Below are positions 25,232 through 36,899 of a stretch of 64,000 bases of DNA, piece by piece. Source of the stretch: Lunularia cruciata. Its lineage: Eukaryota > Streptophyta > Marchantiopsida > Lunulariales > Lunulariaceae. How positions within the stretch are numbered: position 1 is the first letter of the stretch; each line of letters starts with the position of its first letter. Below the pieces are notes generated by a model that was not told where the DNA came from, made no database searches, and was given only the letters and a program-made list of their open reading frames with translations. The translations under genes and the position numbers were made by a program. The stretch is taken from positions 64,042,911 through 64,106,910 of the forward strand of contig OX419760.1 in NCBI GenBank assembly GCA_948567375.1, read 5' to 3'.

Positions 25232-26690
25232 TTGAAGGTTGAGACACATGCCAGTAAGAAGAAGCGTGATCCCGAAGAGCTGAGTACAACCTTGTTGTTG
25301 TCCAGAAAGGCAAAGAGATTGCACCCAAAGGCAATTCTTTCTGCCAAGGAGGAAAAGATCCTCTCAAAAGCCAAAGCTAAAGCCTTGCAAAAAGAGCTAA
25401 AGGAGGCACTACTCAAGACTCGGGAACTGAGTTTGAAAGAAGAGATGAAGACAAAGTCTCTAGTTTTTCTGGCAGACATCCGATCCGAAGTAAAGGGTCT
25501 GATCCAAGCCAAGGTGGACCAACCCGAGGAACCTCGGGTTAAACCCACTAGCAATCCCATCACTATTTCGAAGCGTTCCGAAGTCAAGATGGAACACGGA
25601 GAGACTTCAAACCCAAAGCCAAAGGCAAAGACGGTCAAATTGGGAAGAGTACCCCAATACAATATTGTAGCGGATCTGGCAGCCACAAATGCCAATGTTA
25701 CATTTAAGCAATTGTGGGAAGATCACAAGCTATACAAGAAGCAGCTGAATTTGGCCCTCAAGAAGGTGAGGTCAATGTCCAAGAAGGACCTGCCCGCTAT
25801 CTATCATATTGAACAAGAAGATCTGGGATCTCCTGAGGTGGACGTGGAGATTGCAGGGCACATCAATCACTGGATCACGGAGATTGCAGGGCACATTGAT
25901 CACATCGATGCCTATTGATTTGGGGTCCGGTGTGAATGTCATGACCAAAGATACTGCAAATTGACTCGGGTATCATACGTTTGAGCCAACACCCCAAGTG
26001 TTGAAATTTGCAGACCAAATCAGGAGACGGCCTTTGGGCATGCTATCAAACATAACCATGATCATTGGAGGTGTGCCCTTCAAGTTGAATTACATTGTGT
26101 TGCAACCATTGACAAAGACTAGTTACCCTATGTTGATCGGAAGACCCTGGTTTTACAATGCCCAAGTTGTGGTGGATTGGCATCAGCAGAAGTTAAGATT
26201 CAAGGACATTTTGTCCAAAGATCAGAAGATGGTGACTATGAGTTGGACAAAAATTCCTCACCTTGGGGAAACAAGTTTGTCGGAAGAGGAGAATGAATCC
26301 GAAGACTCATCGTCTTCATCCTCAAACAAATCTGAAGATGAAGTCCAAGTAAACTATTTGGAATGCTACAAGGTGGATGTCAAAGACGAAGATCCATATG
26401 ACCTCACCTCAGGTGAACCTGACTTGGAGGAAGGGGGTTTGATGGTAGCTCGCCTCAGGTTAAGCAGAGTAAGCCACGTTGAAGGGGTCATCAATCCCAA
26501 TGACTGTCAAGATGTTGTATTAACTAAGGGAAAAACCTTAAAATTTTTGAAGATAGTCACTTTGGAGGAGTTGGAAGGATACACTGCCCTGTTCATAGAA
26601 TTCCAGGTGTATTCGCCTGGTCTATTGATCAAATGCCGGGTATTCCACAAGAATTTGGAGAACACCGGATTGATCTGGTTGAAGGTGTAG
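25232..26690 (+). pseudogene. Linker and aspartic protease of element D
   Basis: 25232-25918 encodes a Lys/Glu-rich linker. A protease-like motif (DLGSGVNVM) lies at about 25918-25944. Downstream sequence (LQPLTKTSYPMLIGRPWFYNA, then VVVDWHQQKLRF) fits the C-terminal half of a retropepsin, with the usual LGRPW/IGRPW block. An acidic, Ser-rich tail follows to about 26690. The protease cuts the polyprotein. Fossil. Confidence 0.75.
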
Positions 26691-27900
26691 TTCCGGTTTG
26701 CCAAAGACAATACCGCTTGAACCCAAAGTACTTGCTTTTGGTGAAAGATGAAATTGACTCATTGTCCCAAAGAAGAAACCAGGGAAGATCCGAGTGTGCC
26801 AAGAGTTTCGTAAGTTAAATGCAAACACAAGGAAGGATCATCATCTCTTGCCTTTTACCGATACAATTCTAGATCAAGTATTTGGTCATCCTTGTTATAG
26901 CTTTCTCGATGGATTTTCAGGGTACAATCAAGTATCCATTTGAGAAGAGGACAAGGATAAAACCACATTCACAACCGATTGGGGCACTTTTGCTTACAAT
27001 CAAATGCCCTTTGGGTTGTGTAATGCTCCCGCTACTTTCCAGTGGATGATGAATTCAATCTTCAAAGATTTCTTGTGCAAATTTGTGGAAGTCTTCATTG
27101 ACGATTTTTGTGTGTTTGGGCAAAGAGATGTACATTTAGATTACCTTTGCCAAACTTTTGAAAGGTGTTGTTTTGCCGGCTTGTCATTACACCCGGAGAA
27201 ATGTTTCTTTGAAATGAAGGAAGGAATTCTTCTAGGGCATCGGGTGTCAAGCCGATGTATTGAAGTCAATGTCAAGAAGGTTAAAGTAATTGCAGCTTTG
27301 GAACCCCCAAAGAACATCCGGGAGCTAAGAACCTTTTTGTGACATGTCGGATACTATAGACACTTCGTGTCAAATTATGCAGTGCTTGCTGCACCCCTTA
27401 CAAAGCTTCTGAAGAAATCCGAAGACTATCTGTGGGAAGCAAATCAAGAAGAAGCTTTCCAGGTGTTGAAGAAGAAGCTTGTTGAAGCACCAGTTATGAG
27501 AGCCCCAAATTAGGACGTCCCTTTTCATGTATATGTGGACACTTTGTCCATGGCCATCGGAGTTGTCTTAAGTCAAAAGGACAAAAAGAAGAAGGACTAC
27601 CCGGTGTATTATGCCAGCGGACAACTTTCAGTTTCTGAAAAGAACTATTCAACAATTGAAAGAGAAGCACTCGGAATGGTGTATCCCTACAAGAAATTTT
27701 GCCACTATCTGTTGGGATACAAGTTTGTCTTCTATGTTGACCATTACGCATTGCAACATTTGGTCAAGAAGGCAGATTTGTTCGGACAAATTGCAAGATG
27801 GATCTTGTTGTTACAAGAATTCACATATACTGTACAAGTAAGGAAGGAAGCTTTGTATTTGAATGCAGATTTCTTGTCCAAGTTAGAAACTCAAGACCAG
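26691..27900 (+). pseudogene. Reverse transcriptase and RNase H of element D
   Basis: 27004-27342 holds the RT palm: MPFGLCNAPATFQWMMNSIF, then the FIDDFCVFG catalytic block and LGHRVSSRCIEV. RNase H follows at about 27530-27900 (VYVDTLSMAIGVVLSQKDKK, YYASGQLSVSEKNYSTIERE). The residue pattern resembles Athila/Tat RT more than the chromovirus type. It makes cDNA and degrades the RNA strand. Fossil. Confidence 0.82.
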
Positions 27901-27904
27901 GAGT

Positions 27905-29120
27905 GGGAAATTGAAGATCGGTTCCCTGATGAAGAGTTGTATCAATTATCAGCAATGCAAAGTACAAGGTATGCAGCAGAATATCATTATCTGCATACTC
28001 TCCATTGTCCTGAAGAGATGGACCCGGAGCACAGGGCAGTCTTTCTTAGGAAAATGGGGCCATACCAGCTCAAACACAACATTTTATTCAAGACAAAGTA
28101 CTTTGGCGATGCTTGGAGTCATACGAGTAGGAGGGATGGTTGAATCTTTACACTCCAAAGCATCGGGAGGACACTATGCTTTGAAGAATACTATAAAGAA
28201 AATTCTTTCAGTAGGGTATTGGTGGCCTACAATTTACAAAGACATGCACGCTCATATCCAAAGTTGTGATGCTTGTCAACAAACGGGGAAGCCGACAGCT
28301 ACTTCTCAATGGCCTTTGAGACCAATTTTGCCTTTGGCCCCATTTGAGAAATGGGGGATTGATTTTGTGGGTCCCATTCAACCAATGATGCAAGTCACAA
28401 GAAAGCAATACATTTTGGTTTTCATTGACTATGCTACCAAGATGGTCAAAGTTGAAGCAACTCGCAGAGATGATGCTAAAACTGTGGCAGAATTTTTCTT
28501 TCGAAACATCATCTCCCAATACGGGTGTGCTCTAGAATTGGTCAGTGACTGAGGAACACACTTTTTGAACTTTGTAATGGAGGCATTAACCAAGTTCTTT
28601 CAGATTAAACATCGGAAGACAACTCCTTATAACCCAAAAGCAAATGGCTTAACAAAAAAGGCAAATGGGTTACTTTGTAAAATTTTGAATAAGGTGACTG
28701 TCAATTATGCCTATGACTGGGACACAAAATTACCAGCCACATTGTGGGCATATCAAACGACAGAAAAGATTACAGCCAAACAAACTCCATACTTCTTGAC
28801 ATATGGCTTGCATCCCATACTACCAGTTGAATTTGAAGTATCGACATATCGTATTCTTTGCAAAGAATGGCTATCGGAGGAAGAAAGCCAGGATCTTCAG
28901 ATTCATCAATTGATGTGGTTAGAAGAGAAAAGAGACGATACAATGCAAACCACAAAGGAAGTACAAGCACAAAGGAAAGTCAGGCACGATAAGCATATCA
29001 AGCCTGTGGTTGTACGAGAAGGAGATTTGGTTTTGTTATATGACAAATTGCCAAACATTTTTTCCATGCAAGTTGCATTTGAGATGGATGGATCCTTATC
29101 AAGTTCTTCATCTTTATGAA
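27905..29120 (+). pseudogene. Integrase of element D
   Basis: Zinc-binding part at about 28160-28300 (GGHYALKNTIKKILSVGYWW, HIQSCDACQQTGKP). Catalytic core at about 28345-28650 (EKWGIDFVGPIQPM, YILVFIDYATKMVKVEAT). The C-terminal part runs to 29119 (TPYFLTYGLHPILPVEFEVS, VVVREGDLVLLYD). No chromodomain or PHD finger is seen after it. Integrase inserts the cDNA, consistent with the 5-bp target duplication. Fossil. Confidence 0.8.
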
Positions 29121-29262
29121 AATGGGTCTATGCAGCTTGTAGACCTGGAGGGTAATCCTTTGGCCACTTGAGTACACGGGTGGAGAGTTTGGAGATATTG
29201 GACCATAGACTCGGAAGTCTCTAAGACACCCAAGGTCTATGTTTGCGGGGACGTTCACATTT

Positions 29263-29275
29263 GAAGGAGGGGGTA
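29263..29275 (+). other. Polypurine tract of element D
   Basis: gaaggagggggta lies directly before the 3' LTR start at 29276, the standard place for plus-strand DNA priming. Confidence 0.8.
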
Positions 29276-30912
29276 TGTGGTGCCCACATTTTTTGTTTTT
29301 CTCAAAAGAGAGAAGAAGAAGTGTATAGAGAAGTCAGATTGCACTTGTATGGTCGAAGAAGGCAAAGAAAAGAGTCTTTGGGATGAAACCCGAAGTAAAG
29401 TGACTTCGGGTCATAAGGCGAAGTACTCAGAAATGCCTTGTCAGCATACAACCCAAAGTAAGGAGTCTTCGTATCAGGAGGAGCTCAACCCGAGGCGAAG
29501 ACAGTCTAACAACCTTTTGTCGGGGTGAGAAATTCAAGAAGGGACCATTCAAAACCGGTGGCCCATACGCGTGAAGTATGATTGACAGTGACAGGTGCAT
29601 GCAAGAGGTGTGATTTCTTGGTAGAAACTCAAATTGAAGAAAGACCAAGAAAGCGTGACTCTATAAAAATCGGGCTCACAACAAAGCAATGTTGAGCAAT
29701 TTTCCTTTGCTGTTGAGAAGTCGTCCTATAGGTGATCGTGGGAAGGGAAATAGAGTTGAAGACGTGCTAGTGTATAAGGGAGAAGTCAAGAGAGTGAAAC
29801 AGAGAGACATTGAGAAAGCAGGAGAGATGAGAGGAGGAAAGAAGAATTCCGAATTTGCAGTTAGAAATCATGCAATTTGGAGACTAGACGTAATTGCAAG
29901 AATTGAAGTCTTGAGCCGACTTTGGATTACATTCTTGGCATGGAACTGGAATGTGAGTTTTCCAGGCTTCATGACTGAGATAATCAAGAGCAAGTGTCTT
30001 GATGGCCCCAAGGAAGAGGGGAAGAGAGGAAATCTGGCTTGCTGGATAGAGTCGGATTGGAGATTAGTGCTCGGGAGAGAAGCAGGCACGGAGCAGGGTG
30101 CCACCTTCTTGAGTAAGGGAGAAGTAGCAAAAGAGACTCAAGAAGTGAGAGATGCTTTCTCTTTGAAGAGAAGAAAGAATGGATATAAGGTTGAGAGTTA
30201 CAAGGATCCAGTGAAGAGAGGGATCATGAGTGCTTTCATGGCAATCCTGAAGCCGGAGAGAACAACTTATGTGATGAAACACCAAGCGGTGTTCTTCCAT
30301 AAGCTGTTTGCAAGAGAACCGATCAACTAGGCAAGGTGCTTCCATGGAAGAACGCAACAAATGGTGTGGAATTTGCGGGAGAAGTTGCCTCCACACTACA
30401 TCGTGTTGTTTGCAGCACAGTTTTACCTCGGGTTGAATTTTCTCAACTCGGCGGAGCAAAATCAAATGGTGTCGCACTTCCATCCCAATTTGAGAAGAGA
30501 AGTTGACGTAGAGGAACAACAATACATTCTTCAAATCCGGAGCACAGACGAGTATTATGCGAAGACGGGGAAGAGTGTAGAGATAGAAGCGAGTACTCCA
30601 AAGTTGAAGAAGCGGAGTCGGCAAGGCAAAGCCAAATACAAGACAAGACCTTGGAAGACCAAGAGAGGAAACTCGAGGAGAGGCATGGTGGTGATTGCGT
30701 CAGAAGACAAAGACTCGGAAGGTGAAGCCGAGTGCAAGTCCAAAGACTCAGAATGTAAGGAAGAACCAGAGCTAATGCTGCAAAGTGGGGATACGAGTAG
30801 CGACAACAATGAAGGTGGAGAAATGACGTCGGTACTAGCTACTGTGGAGGAAGAAGAAGAAGTTCGGGTGGAGCTCGGGCCAAAAGACAATACAAAGTTG
30901 GAGGATGAGATA
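29276..30912 (+). repeat. 3' LTR of element D, first part
   Basis: Collinear with 19363-21000 of the 5' LTR, including the TATA-like box (29662) and the start of the LTR-borne reading frames (29689-30330 and beyond). It is interrupted at 30912 by copy C; the 5' LTR provides the intact, unoccupied version of the site near 21000. Confidence 0.92.
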
Positions 30913-31368
30913 TGTCACGCCATTTGTAGTTCCGCATCTAGATGCTCGAACATTGGAGTTCCAGTGATGGTAGTTAGAGTTATTCTAGCAGTTTCTCAAG
31001 GACTACTTTCTGACGGTTAGATTTCGTGTTCGGGGTACTGACTTCACGGTGGGGCCCACTGTCACTTTGCACCGTTTGCACCGTCAAGTGTGCCGTCAGC
31101 GGGACCGTTAGGGTTTCAGGGCTAGCTCGAGTCCAGGGGGTATAGTTTCAAAGTGAGCTCCAGAGAGCTCACTTCTCTGATGTTGAGCCTTCGAGTTCCT
31201 GGCTATGGTGGATAGAGGCCGGCGAGCGTCACCTGGATTCTTTATGCTTGAGTGGGTGTGGCTTGACTATAATCAATGCCCAATTGTTGGCAGTTTATAG
31301 AGTGACAGATCAAGTACTGATCTGAGTTGAGTTGAGTTGAGTTGAGAGTGTTAAGCAATCTGATTACA
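30913..31368 (+). repeat. A1 (5') terminal repeat of copy C
   Basis: Starts TGTCACGCC, ends GATTACA, and matches A2 at 40279-40727. No B segment adjoins it on the outer side. Just inside lies atcagag (31368-31374), the core of the initiator-Met-tRNA primer site (TGGTATCAGAGC) used by many plant elements, so primer use is plausible though the match is partial. Confidence 0.9.
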
Positions 31369-32600
31369 TCAGAGAAGTGAAGTCAGGGGGAAATTGGGTG
31401 CAAGAACGTTGAGTGTTGGTGGTATCTCCAAGCTCGGTGGATCGTGGTAGCTCGATTCAGGTTTTGTGTTTCCCTAGTGTGCAGAAGCTCATTTAGTTGA
31501 TGCAGATTTGGCAGTTAGGCGGACGGTGTGCAGAAGCGCAGGCCAAATTTCGAGCAAAGAAGGAGCAATTTTTGAGCAATGTTGTGATTTTGAGCTCAAG
31601 AGGTGAAGGCAGGACCAATTTGCTGCGAGTTGGGCTCAGACAGTGAAATTGAAGGTGGAGTTGGAAAGTTCTTCTCATGAAATTGTGATTTGGAAAAACC
31701 CGTTTTGTCAATTTGGCTCGAGTGGAAAGTTAGCGGGGGATTTGGCGGACATCCATCTTTAGGGTTTACGTCAGATTTTGGGCCAGAATTGGAGGAGTTT
31801 TGCTGTTTGGCCAGATTTAGAGAAGTTTTGCTAGTTTGGAGGAGTTTCACAGATTTGGAGAAGTATCACCAATTTTGGAGGAGGTTCGAAGTGGCAACAA
31901 GAAAGGCCTCATTTGGCTGAATTTTGGCGTTTCAAGGCTTCGAGGCATAGGGCTATGAGAGGCTACGAAGGCCCAGAAGGGCCAGCAAGCCAGCTTGCTG
32001 GCGTGAGGCTAGCTAGTTTAGTGTAGATCTTGGTCATTGGTTGGCAAAATCTGCCTTTCTTACTAGATTGTGCGCAACAGGGTTTGACCCCTAGATCTCT
32101 TGTTCCTAGACTGGTGCCCTAGCCAACTGGTCCACCCTCACTTGTTGTCATAGTGACTGTGCCACTGTTATCTATACACATGTAGCTTTGGCTAGGAGAG
32201 GCAATTTGATCCCATTCTTGGTGATCCTGGTAGTTTAGGACTTAGATACGAACTACTCTTATGTCAAATGCCAAATGGTGGCAGAGTCAGTCCCGTGTTG
32301 TGTTATGAGATGGAGGGTTTTCGTTTGGATTTCTTGTGATTGGATCCCCTCCATTTCTCTACTTCCTGTTTGTGCACCACGTTTGTGTGAGGTGCCCTGA
32401 CTTTTGAGCATTGGTGCTCTGGTGTGCTCTCGGTGGTGAGGCTGGAGTGATGACCAGTCAGACTACCTTTGTTTCTCTCCGGTGAGGCAGGAAGTGATGA
32501 CCTGTAGACCGTGAGAGTGCGTGTTATGATGGCAGGTTACAGGTTGCCCTTTCCCCTAGTGTAGTTATCTCGGTAGAGTTACATTAGTGGGTGGTGTTTA
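31369..32600 (+). other. 5' leader of copy C
   Basis: 1.2 kb with no supported frame. Shared blocks with the leader of copy A include the ccaactggtccaccctcact region near 32120. Near 32580-32690 a ggttgcg/ggtggt-rich stretch precedes gag, as in copy A. Confidence 0.65.
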
Positions 32601-33980
32601 GTTGGTGTTAGCACGTGGTGGTGTTGGCACTTGGTGGGGTACTTGCGGTTGCGACTTGCGGTTGCAGTTGGTGGTTCGGGTTTGCTGTTGCAGTTATGTG
32701 GTCATGACGGAGTTCTTTGGAGATTCCAGAGGAGTTAGCCCTGCAGTACGCAGTGGGTTTACTCGGAGTGGTGCTCGGTATCAGCCTGTATCTCAGGTCC
32801 CAGTGAGGGAGGAGATTGACTCTGAGTTGGAGTTTGACACAGGAGCTGATTCAGTTGAGAGTGCACTTGGTGTGTCCGCACCGTTGTTGTGGGACATGGA
32901 CGAGATTTATGGGGCCTCCAAAGGCCCAAGGCGTTACTCTGGTACAGTGGGTACCATTGAGTTGGATGACTTCATCCAGGAGTTTGATAGTTGGTGTGAT
33001 CTGCAGTAGATGCGGAACCCGACTTTGTTCACACCCTTCATGGCATGGAAGGGGTTGTTTCAGCACTTGGAGGGTCCACCGATGGATGACTACCATGAGT
33101 TCAGGAGAGCTCATTTGGAAGAGATTGAGTTATGGAGACAGTATTGGTCTCCACACTATGTCTCCATCACTTCAGGCTCGGTGGCCAGCAGTAGATTGGC
33201 TGTACCCACGAGTTCTAGCTCAAGTAGTGTGAGTGGAGCTAGTGGAGGTGCACTAGCTGGAGATAGTGATACTACGAGTGGAGGTACCGCTGTAGGAGGT
33301 GGTGTGGTACCAGGGTTTAACCCCATGGTTGAGTTCTTCCTATGTTTGAGGTAGAACTACCAGGGAGTGCGGACTGACAAGCTGAGGAGCTTGCAGGAGT
33401 TCCAGCGGAAGGCTAGAGAGAGCCTACGTGAGGCATATACTCGCATGAGGCGGTTGATCAGTTTCACTCAGGGAGTTACTGAGGCCCAGGCAGTCCAGTT
33501 TTGGTATGGGATACTGGATAGGGAGTTGCGACGTAGAGTTCGTGATGCTACGTTGTTGCAGGCTACTTCGCCCACTTTGGCAGTAGTCTTTGGTTTGGCT
33601 GAGCATATTGAGTTCAACATGGTGGAGGAGAGAGTGGTGACAGCTGGATTTGGTAGACAGACCTCATCCACGGTTGTGACTTCTTCTAGAGTACAGCAGA
33701 GTGCACCATGCCCAATTGGTTTTCGAGGACAGGGTGGACAGCCCAGATCCTATGGAGCGAGTGGAGGGCCTAGTGGAGTTAGACCCTTATCCTCATTTTT
33801 GGGTCAGCAGCAACTAGTGAGTGGTGGTGTTGCTTGTTGGACTTGTGGTGGACCTCACCATAGGAGAGAGTGTACTCAGAGCAGCGGACCTAATTCCTCT
33901 GGTGCATCACAGCCAGCATAGAGGCAGTGTGAGCACTGCCACAGATTTGGTCACACTAGTGACCGATGTTTTGACCTACA
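32600..33980 (+). pseudogene. Gag region of copy C
   Basis: Frames at about 32600-33010, 33010-33350 and 33367-33921 encode an N-terminal part, a helical segment (MAWKGLFQHLEGPPMDDYHE) and the capsid core (LRSLQEFQRKARESLREAYT, EAQAVQFWYGIL). Two zinc knuckles follow: ACWTCGGPHHRREC near 33831-33873 and a canonical CCHC, QCEHCHRFGHTSDRC, at about 33925-33970. Gag forms the particle and binds RNA. Interrupted; fossil. Confidence 0.82.
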
Positions 33981-33984
33981 CCCG

Positions 33985-35490
33985 GAGTTACGGAGTGGTA
34001 GGGCTGCTATGGCAGGTAGTAGAGGAGCTCCAGTTCATGGAGGACGAGGTGGTAGAGGTGGTGGTAGAGGATCTACACCTAGTAGGGGTGCAGTACCTGC
34101 CCTTACTTCTGACACAGCTATGGCTACTTGGATTGAGCAGTTGGAGCAGAGATTGGCTAGTATGGCTATTGCTCAGAGGAGATCAGATTCGGGTGCTGAG
34201 GCTTCCACCTCATATGCTGGTGATAGAGATGCTTTGGACTTCATGTGCGGAGCAGCACAGGTGGATGCATCTGCAGCAGTGACTAGGAGTGCAGTACGTG
34301 CTCCAGAGCCTAGAGGAGCATCAGTGGAGTTGGACCCACAGAGAGGAGAGGTTGGGAGACAGGTCAGACTTCCCCAATCTTTCACGCTATCTGAGGCATT
34401 GCAGACAACATCCATGGTTCCTAGATGTCCCAGTGCAGGTGTGGTAGGTGGTGATGGAGTACTTGATGGAGTACCTGCTAGTCAGCCACCTGCTACTACA
34501 CAGATTGAGTCTAGCATGATGTTGGGGGCGGCTCAGCTGATTATGCGGCATCCTTTATTTTCAGCCAGTGACATGTTTACATTGGGAGTTGACCCAGCCC
34601 CAATGTTTTGGTTGGCTGCCACGTTGTGTGAGAGTAGGGATGGTGCAGTTCCTACTACTAGAGCAGAGGTGGTTGGTAGTGGAGCTGACTTGGTTGAGGA
34701 GCATGGGATCCGTTCAGCGACCAGTGGTTTATGGCAGGCAGCAGCGGCTAGACTGGAGGAGTTGCCAGCTAGACCGGCCTTTGAGAGAGCGCGGTTTACA
34801 CCTGGTGTTGTCCTATTGGATAACCAGAGGGGGATCTTTCGTTTAGTGGGACCTTCAGGGAAGGTCTAGACACCACAGAGAGTCTTGTTAGACTCTGGTG
34901 CACAGCCCCTTATGTTGGGGAAGGCTGCAGTTGTTGGTCTGGAGTTACGAAAGACCGATGTGGAGAGGTGTCCATTTCAGATCTAGACATCTCTAGGTGG
35001 TGGTTCGACACAGTACATCACACGTGAGGAGCTTGTTGTCCAGGTTCAGCCTGGTCATCCGACTGATAGCTCGGTGGTGAGAGCTCAGGCTATTGCGACG
35101 ATAGCTGAGTCATATGATGTGCTAGTTGGGAGAGCAGTGTTATACCCTATGGGTTTCAGCATTGACTATTGGGAGGAGACAGCCTCTTATAGACCTGGTT
35201 GGCAGTCTGGTGAGGGACGGGTATGTCGCCTACCAGTACGCTTCAATAGTGGTAGTCTTGGCTCACTACAGTCTGGGACCATGGCAACATCAGTTTTAGC
35301 TTTCAGTAGTGCAGTTACTTGGCCTGGTGACTTGTTGGAAGGGAACGCCCATGCAGAGGATACTCCAGTACCAGAGGAGATCAGTCGACTTTGGAGTACG
35401 AGTGGGATTTTTCCATCCACCTTGGATGTTCCATTGTGGAGTTCAGAGGAGGCATTGCAGCAGCATGCAGATCAGTTGGTGTAGCATGCT
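33985..35490 (+). pseudogene. Linker and aspartic protease of copy C
   Basis: 34009-34869 is a long open linker that begins with a Gly/Arg-rich, RGG-like run (GGRGGRGGGRG), a type of sequence that often binds nucleic acid, followed by a sequence with no family I recognise. The protease motif LLDSGAQP lies at about 34885-34908. Sequence to 35484 (YDVLVGRAVLYPMGFSIDYW) fits the C-terminal half of the protease and a joining segment. The methyltransferase frame follows 70 bases later. Fossil. Confidence 0.7.
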
Positions 35491-35553
35491 TGGAGTGGAG
35501 CCTTCGTACCATCAGGGGATGAGTGTGAGGATGAGCCTCCAGAGGCAATTGCT

Positions 35554-36888
35554 TTGACACCTCTGGATACCACACTCATTGCTTGGCAGTACCCAGTAGA
35601 GGGGATATGCCTATTGGAGTTGTTTGGTGGGATCAGCACCGGACTAGTTGTGGTGTTACAGGCGGGTATCCGAGTACAGAGGTACTTGTATGTAGAGAGA
35701 GATGAGACTGCTAGGCGAGTCTCTCTACATCATGTGGCACACTTGGCCTATCGGTATCTGGAGTTATTACCGATGTCAGCAGTTAGAGGTTACCAGAAGG
35801 CCTTACCAAGAGACATTTCCTTATTGGGGGCGCATGACCTAGAGAGACATGGGCCTGTTCACTTGGTGATTTCTGGATGTCCATGTCAAGGACATGCACG
35901 TGCGGGCCGCGGTTTGGGTCTTCAGGATCCTCGTTCTGGTGTGTTTTGGGAGATGTTACGGATATTACAACATCTCCAGGTTCATCAGTCTATTTCTCCA
36001 GCTTACCTTTTGGAGAACGTTCCTTTGTTGGGTGATTTTTGCACTAGAGTGGTGGCGAGTACACATCAGGTCCATTCTTGGATGGGACCTGCTGTATTGT
36101 TAGATGCAGCCAGAGTGGGATCACGGGCTCATCGTCTTCGCCTTTGGTGGACAAACCTCTTACCCAGAGAGGTTCTACAGCGTGCTTATGATGGGATTCA
36201 GCGACTGGACCACATTCTTGTTGATGATATCTTGGATGTTGGGCGTCAGTCTCAGACAGTGGTAGTGGCTGATAGGTCACCTATGGCAGTGGTGAACCTA
36301 GTTGGACAACCTAGAGCTGCATTTCCTACACTCATGAGTTTCCCAGGCTCTCATGCTTTTCAAGAGGGAGGACCTGGACTTGTTTGGGACTCACAGTTAC
36401 AACAGTTGGTGGAGCCCAATGCTGATGAGAGAGAGCGGGCGATGGGTTTTTGCACCGGTATTACCACTGTTCTAGCAGTGTCAGAGGCATCCAGGCGTCA
36501 AGTGTTAGGTCAGGCTATGGACCTGAACTGTTTGACCTGGATTGTGAGCCTTGGTTTGGCAGAGCAGCGTAGGATGCGCTTGATAGGCATCACCACTCGG
36601 ACACTTGTGAGCCCTGTGCCTATCGAGACAATTCAGGCACATGCTGGGGGCGATGGACCGAGTGGACATGGTATTCTTGGGACACATCCAGTAGCTACTA
36701 GGGAGAGTGGTCTACTTGGAGTCCATCCAGGTGAGCGTGGGCTACTTGGATTACACCCTTGGTCCACATGGGATGCAGCCAGAGGATGTATGGAGCTTGC
36801 AGCCAGAGTGGAGGGAGTTTTTCACATAGAGGTTGGGACCTCTAGTGGTCGGGAGCATGACACCATTGCTCCCAAGGGCCCAGTGTAG
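35554..36888 (+). CDS. Cytosine-5 DNA methyltransferase domain within Gypsy pol, copy C
   Basis: An open stretch of 444 codons. C5-methyltransferase motifs appear in canonical order: motif I LLELFGGISTG (residues 20-30, cofactor binding); motif II YVERDETARRV (46-56); motif IV GCPCQGHARAGRGLGL (109-124) with the catalytic Cys of PCQ at 111; motif VI LENVP (153-157); motif VIII RVGSRAHRLRLWWTNL (187-202); motif IX RERAMGF (293-299); motif X RRQVLGQAMDLNCLTWI (314-330). The order is unpermuted and the short span between VIII and IX suggests a small target-recognition region, recalling DNMT3-like enzymes, though I cannot place the clade. Residues 366-420 form a Gly/His/Pro-rich spacer before RT. 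In other proteins this fold moves a methyl group from S-adenosylmethionine to cytosine C5. It sits between protease and RT. Activity is not shown. Confidence 0.87.
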   Translation: MTPLDTTLIAWQYPVEGICLLELFGGISTGLVVVLQAGIRVQRYLYVERDETARRVSLHHVAHLAYRYLELLPMSAVRGYQKALPRDISLLGAHDLERHGPVHLVISGCPCQGHARAGRGLGLQDPRSGVFWEMLRILQHLQVHQSISPAYLLENVPLLGDFCTRVVASTHQVHSWMGPAVLLDAARVGSRAHRLRLWWTNLLPREVLQRAYDGIQRLDHILVDDILDVGRQSQTVVVADRSPMAVVNLVGQPRAAFPTLMSFPGSHAFQEGGPGLVWDSQLQQLVEPNADERERAMGFCTGITTVLAVSEASRRQVLGQAMDLNCLTWIVSLGLAEQRRMRLIGITTRTLVSPVPIETIQAHAGGDGPSGHGILGTHPVATRESGLLGVHPGERGLLGLHPWSTWDAARGCMELAARVEGVFHIEVGTSSGREHDTIAPKGPV

Positions 36889-36899
36889 CAGCCAGTCAG

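Noticed and set aside
34173-34415. Antisense frames in the copy C linker and elsewhere in the retroelements
   Set aside because: They mirror the composition of the sense frame and have no domain of their own.
35554-36888. A free-standing host DNA methyltransferase gene
   Set aside because: It lies between protease and RT of a retroelement, without its own promoter or introns, and recurs at the same place in copies A and Z.
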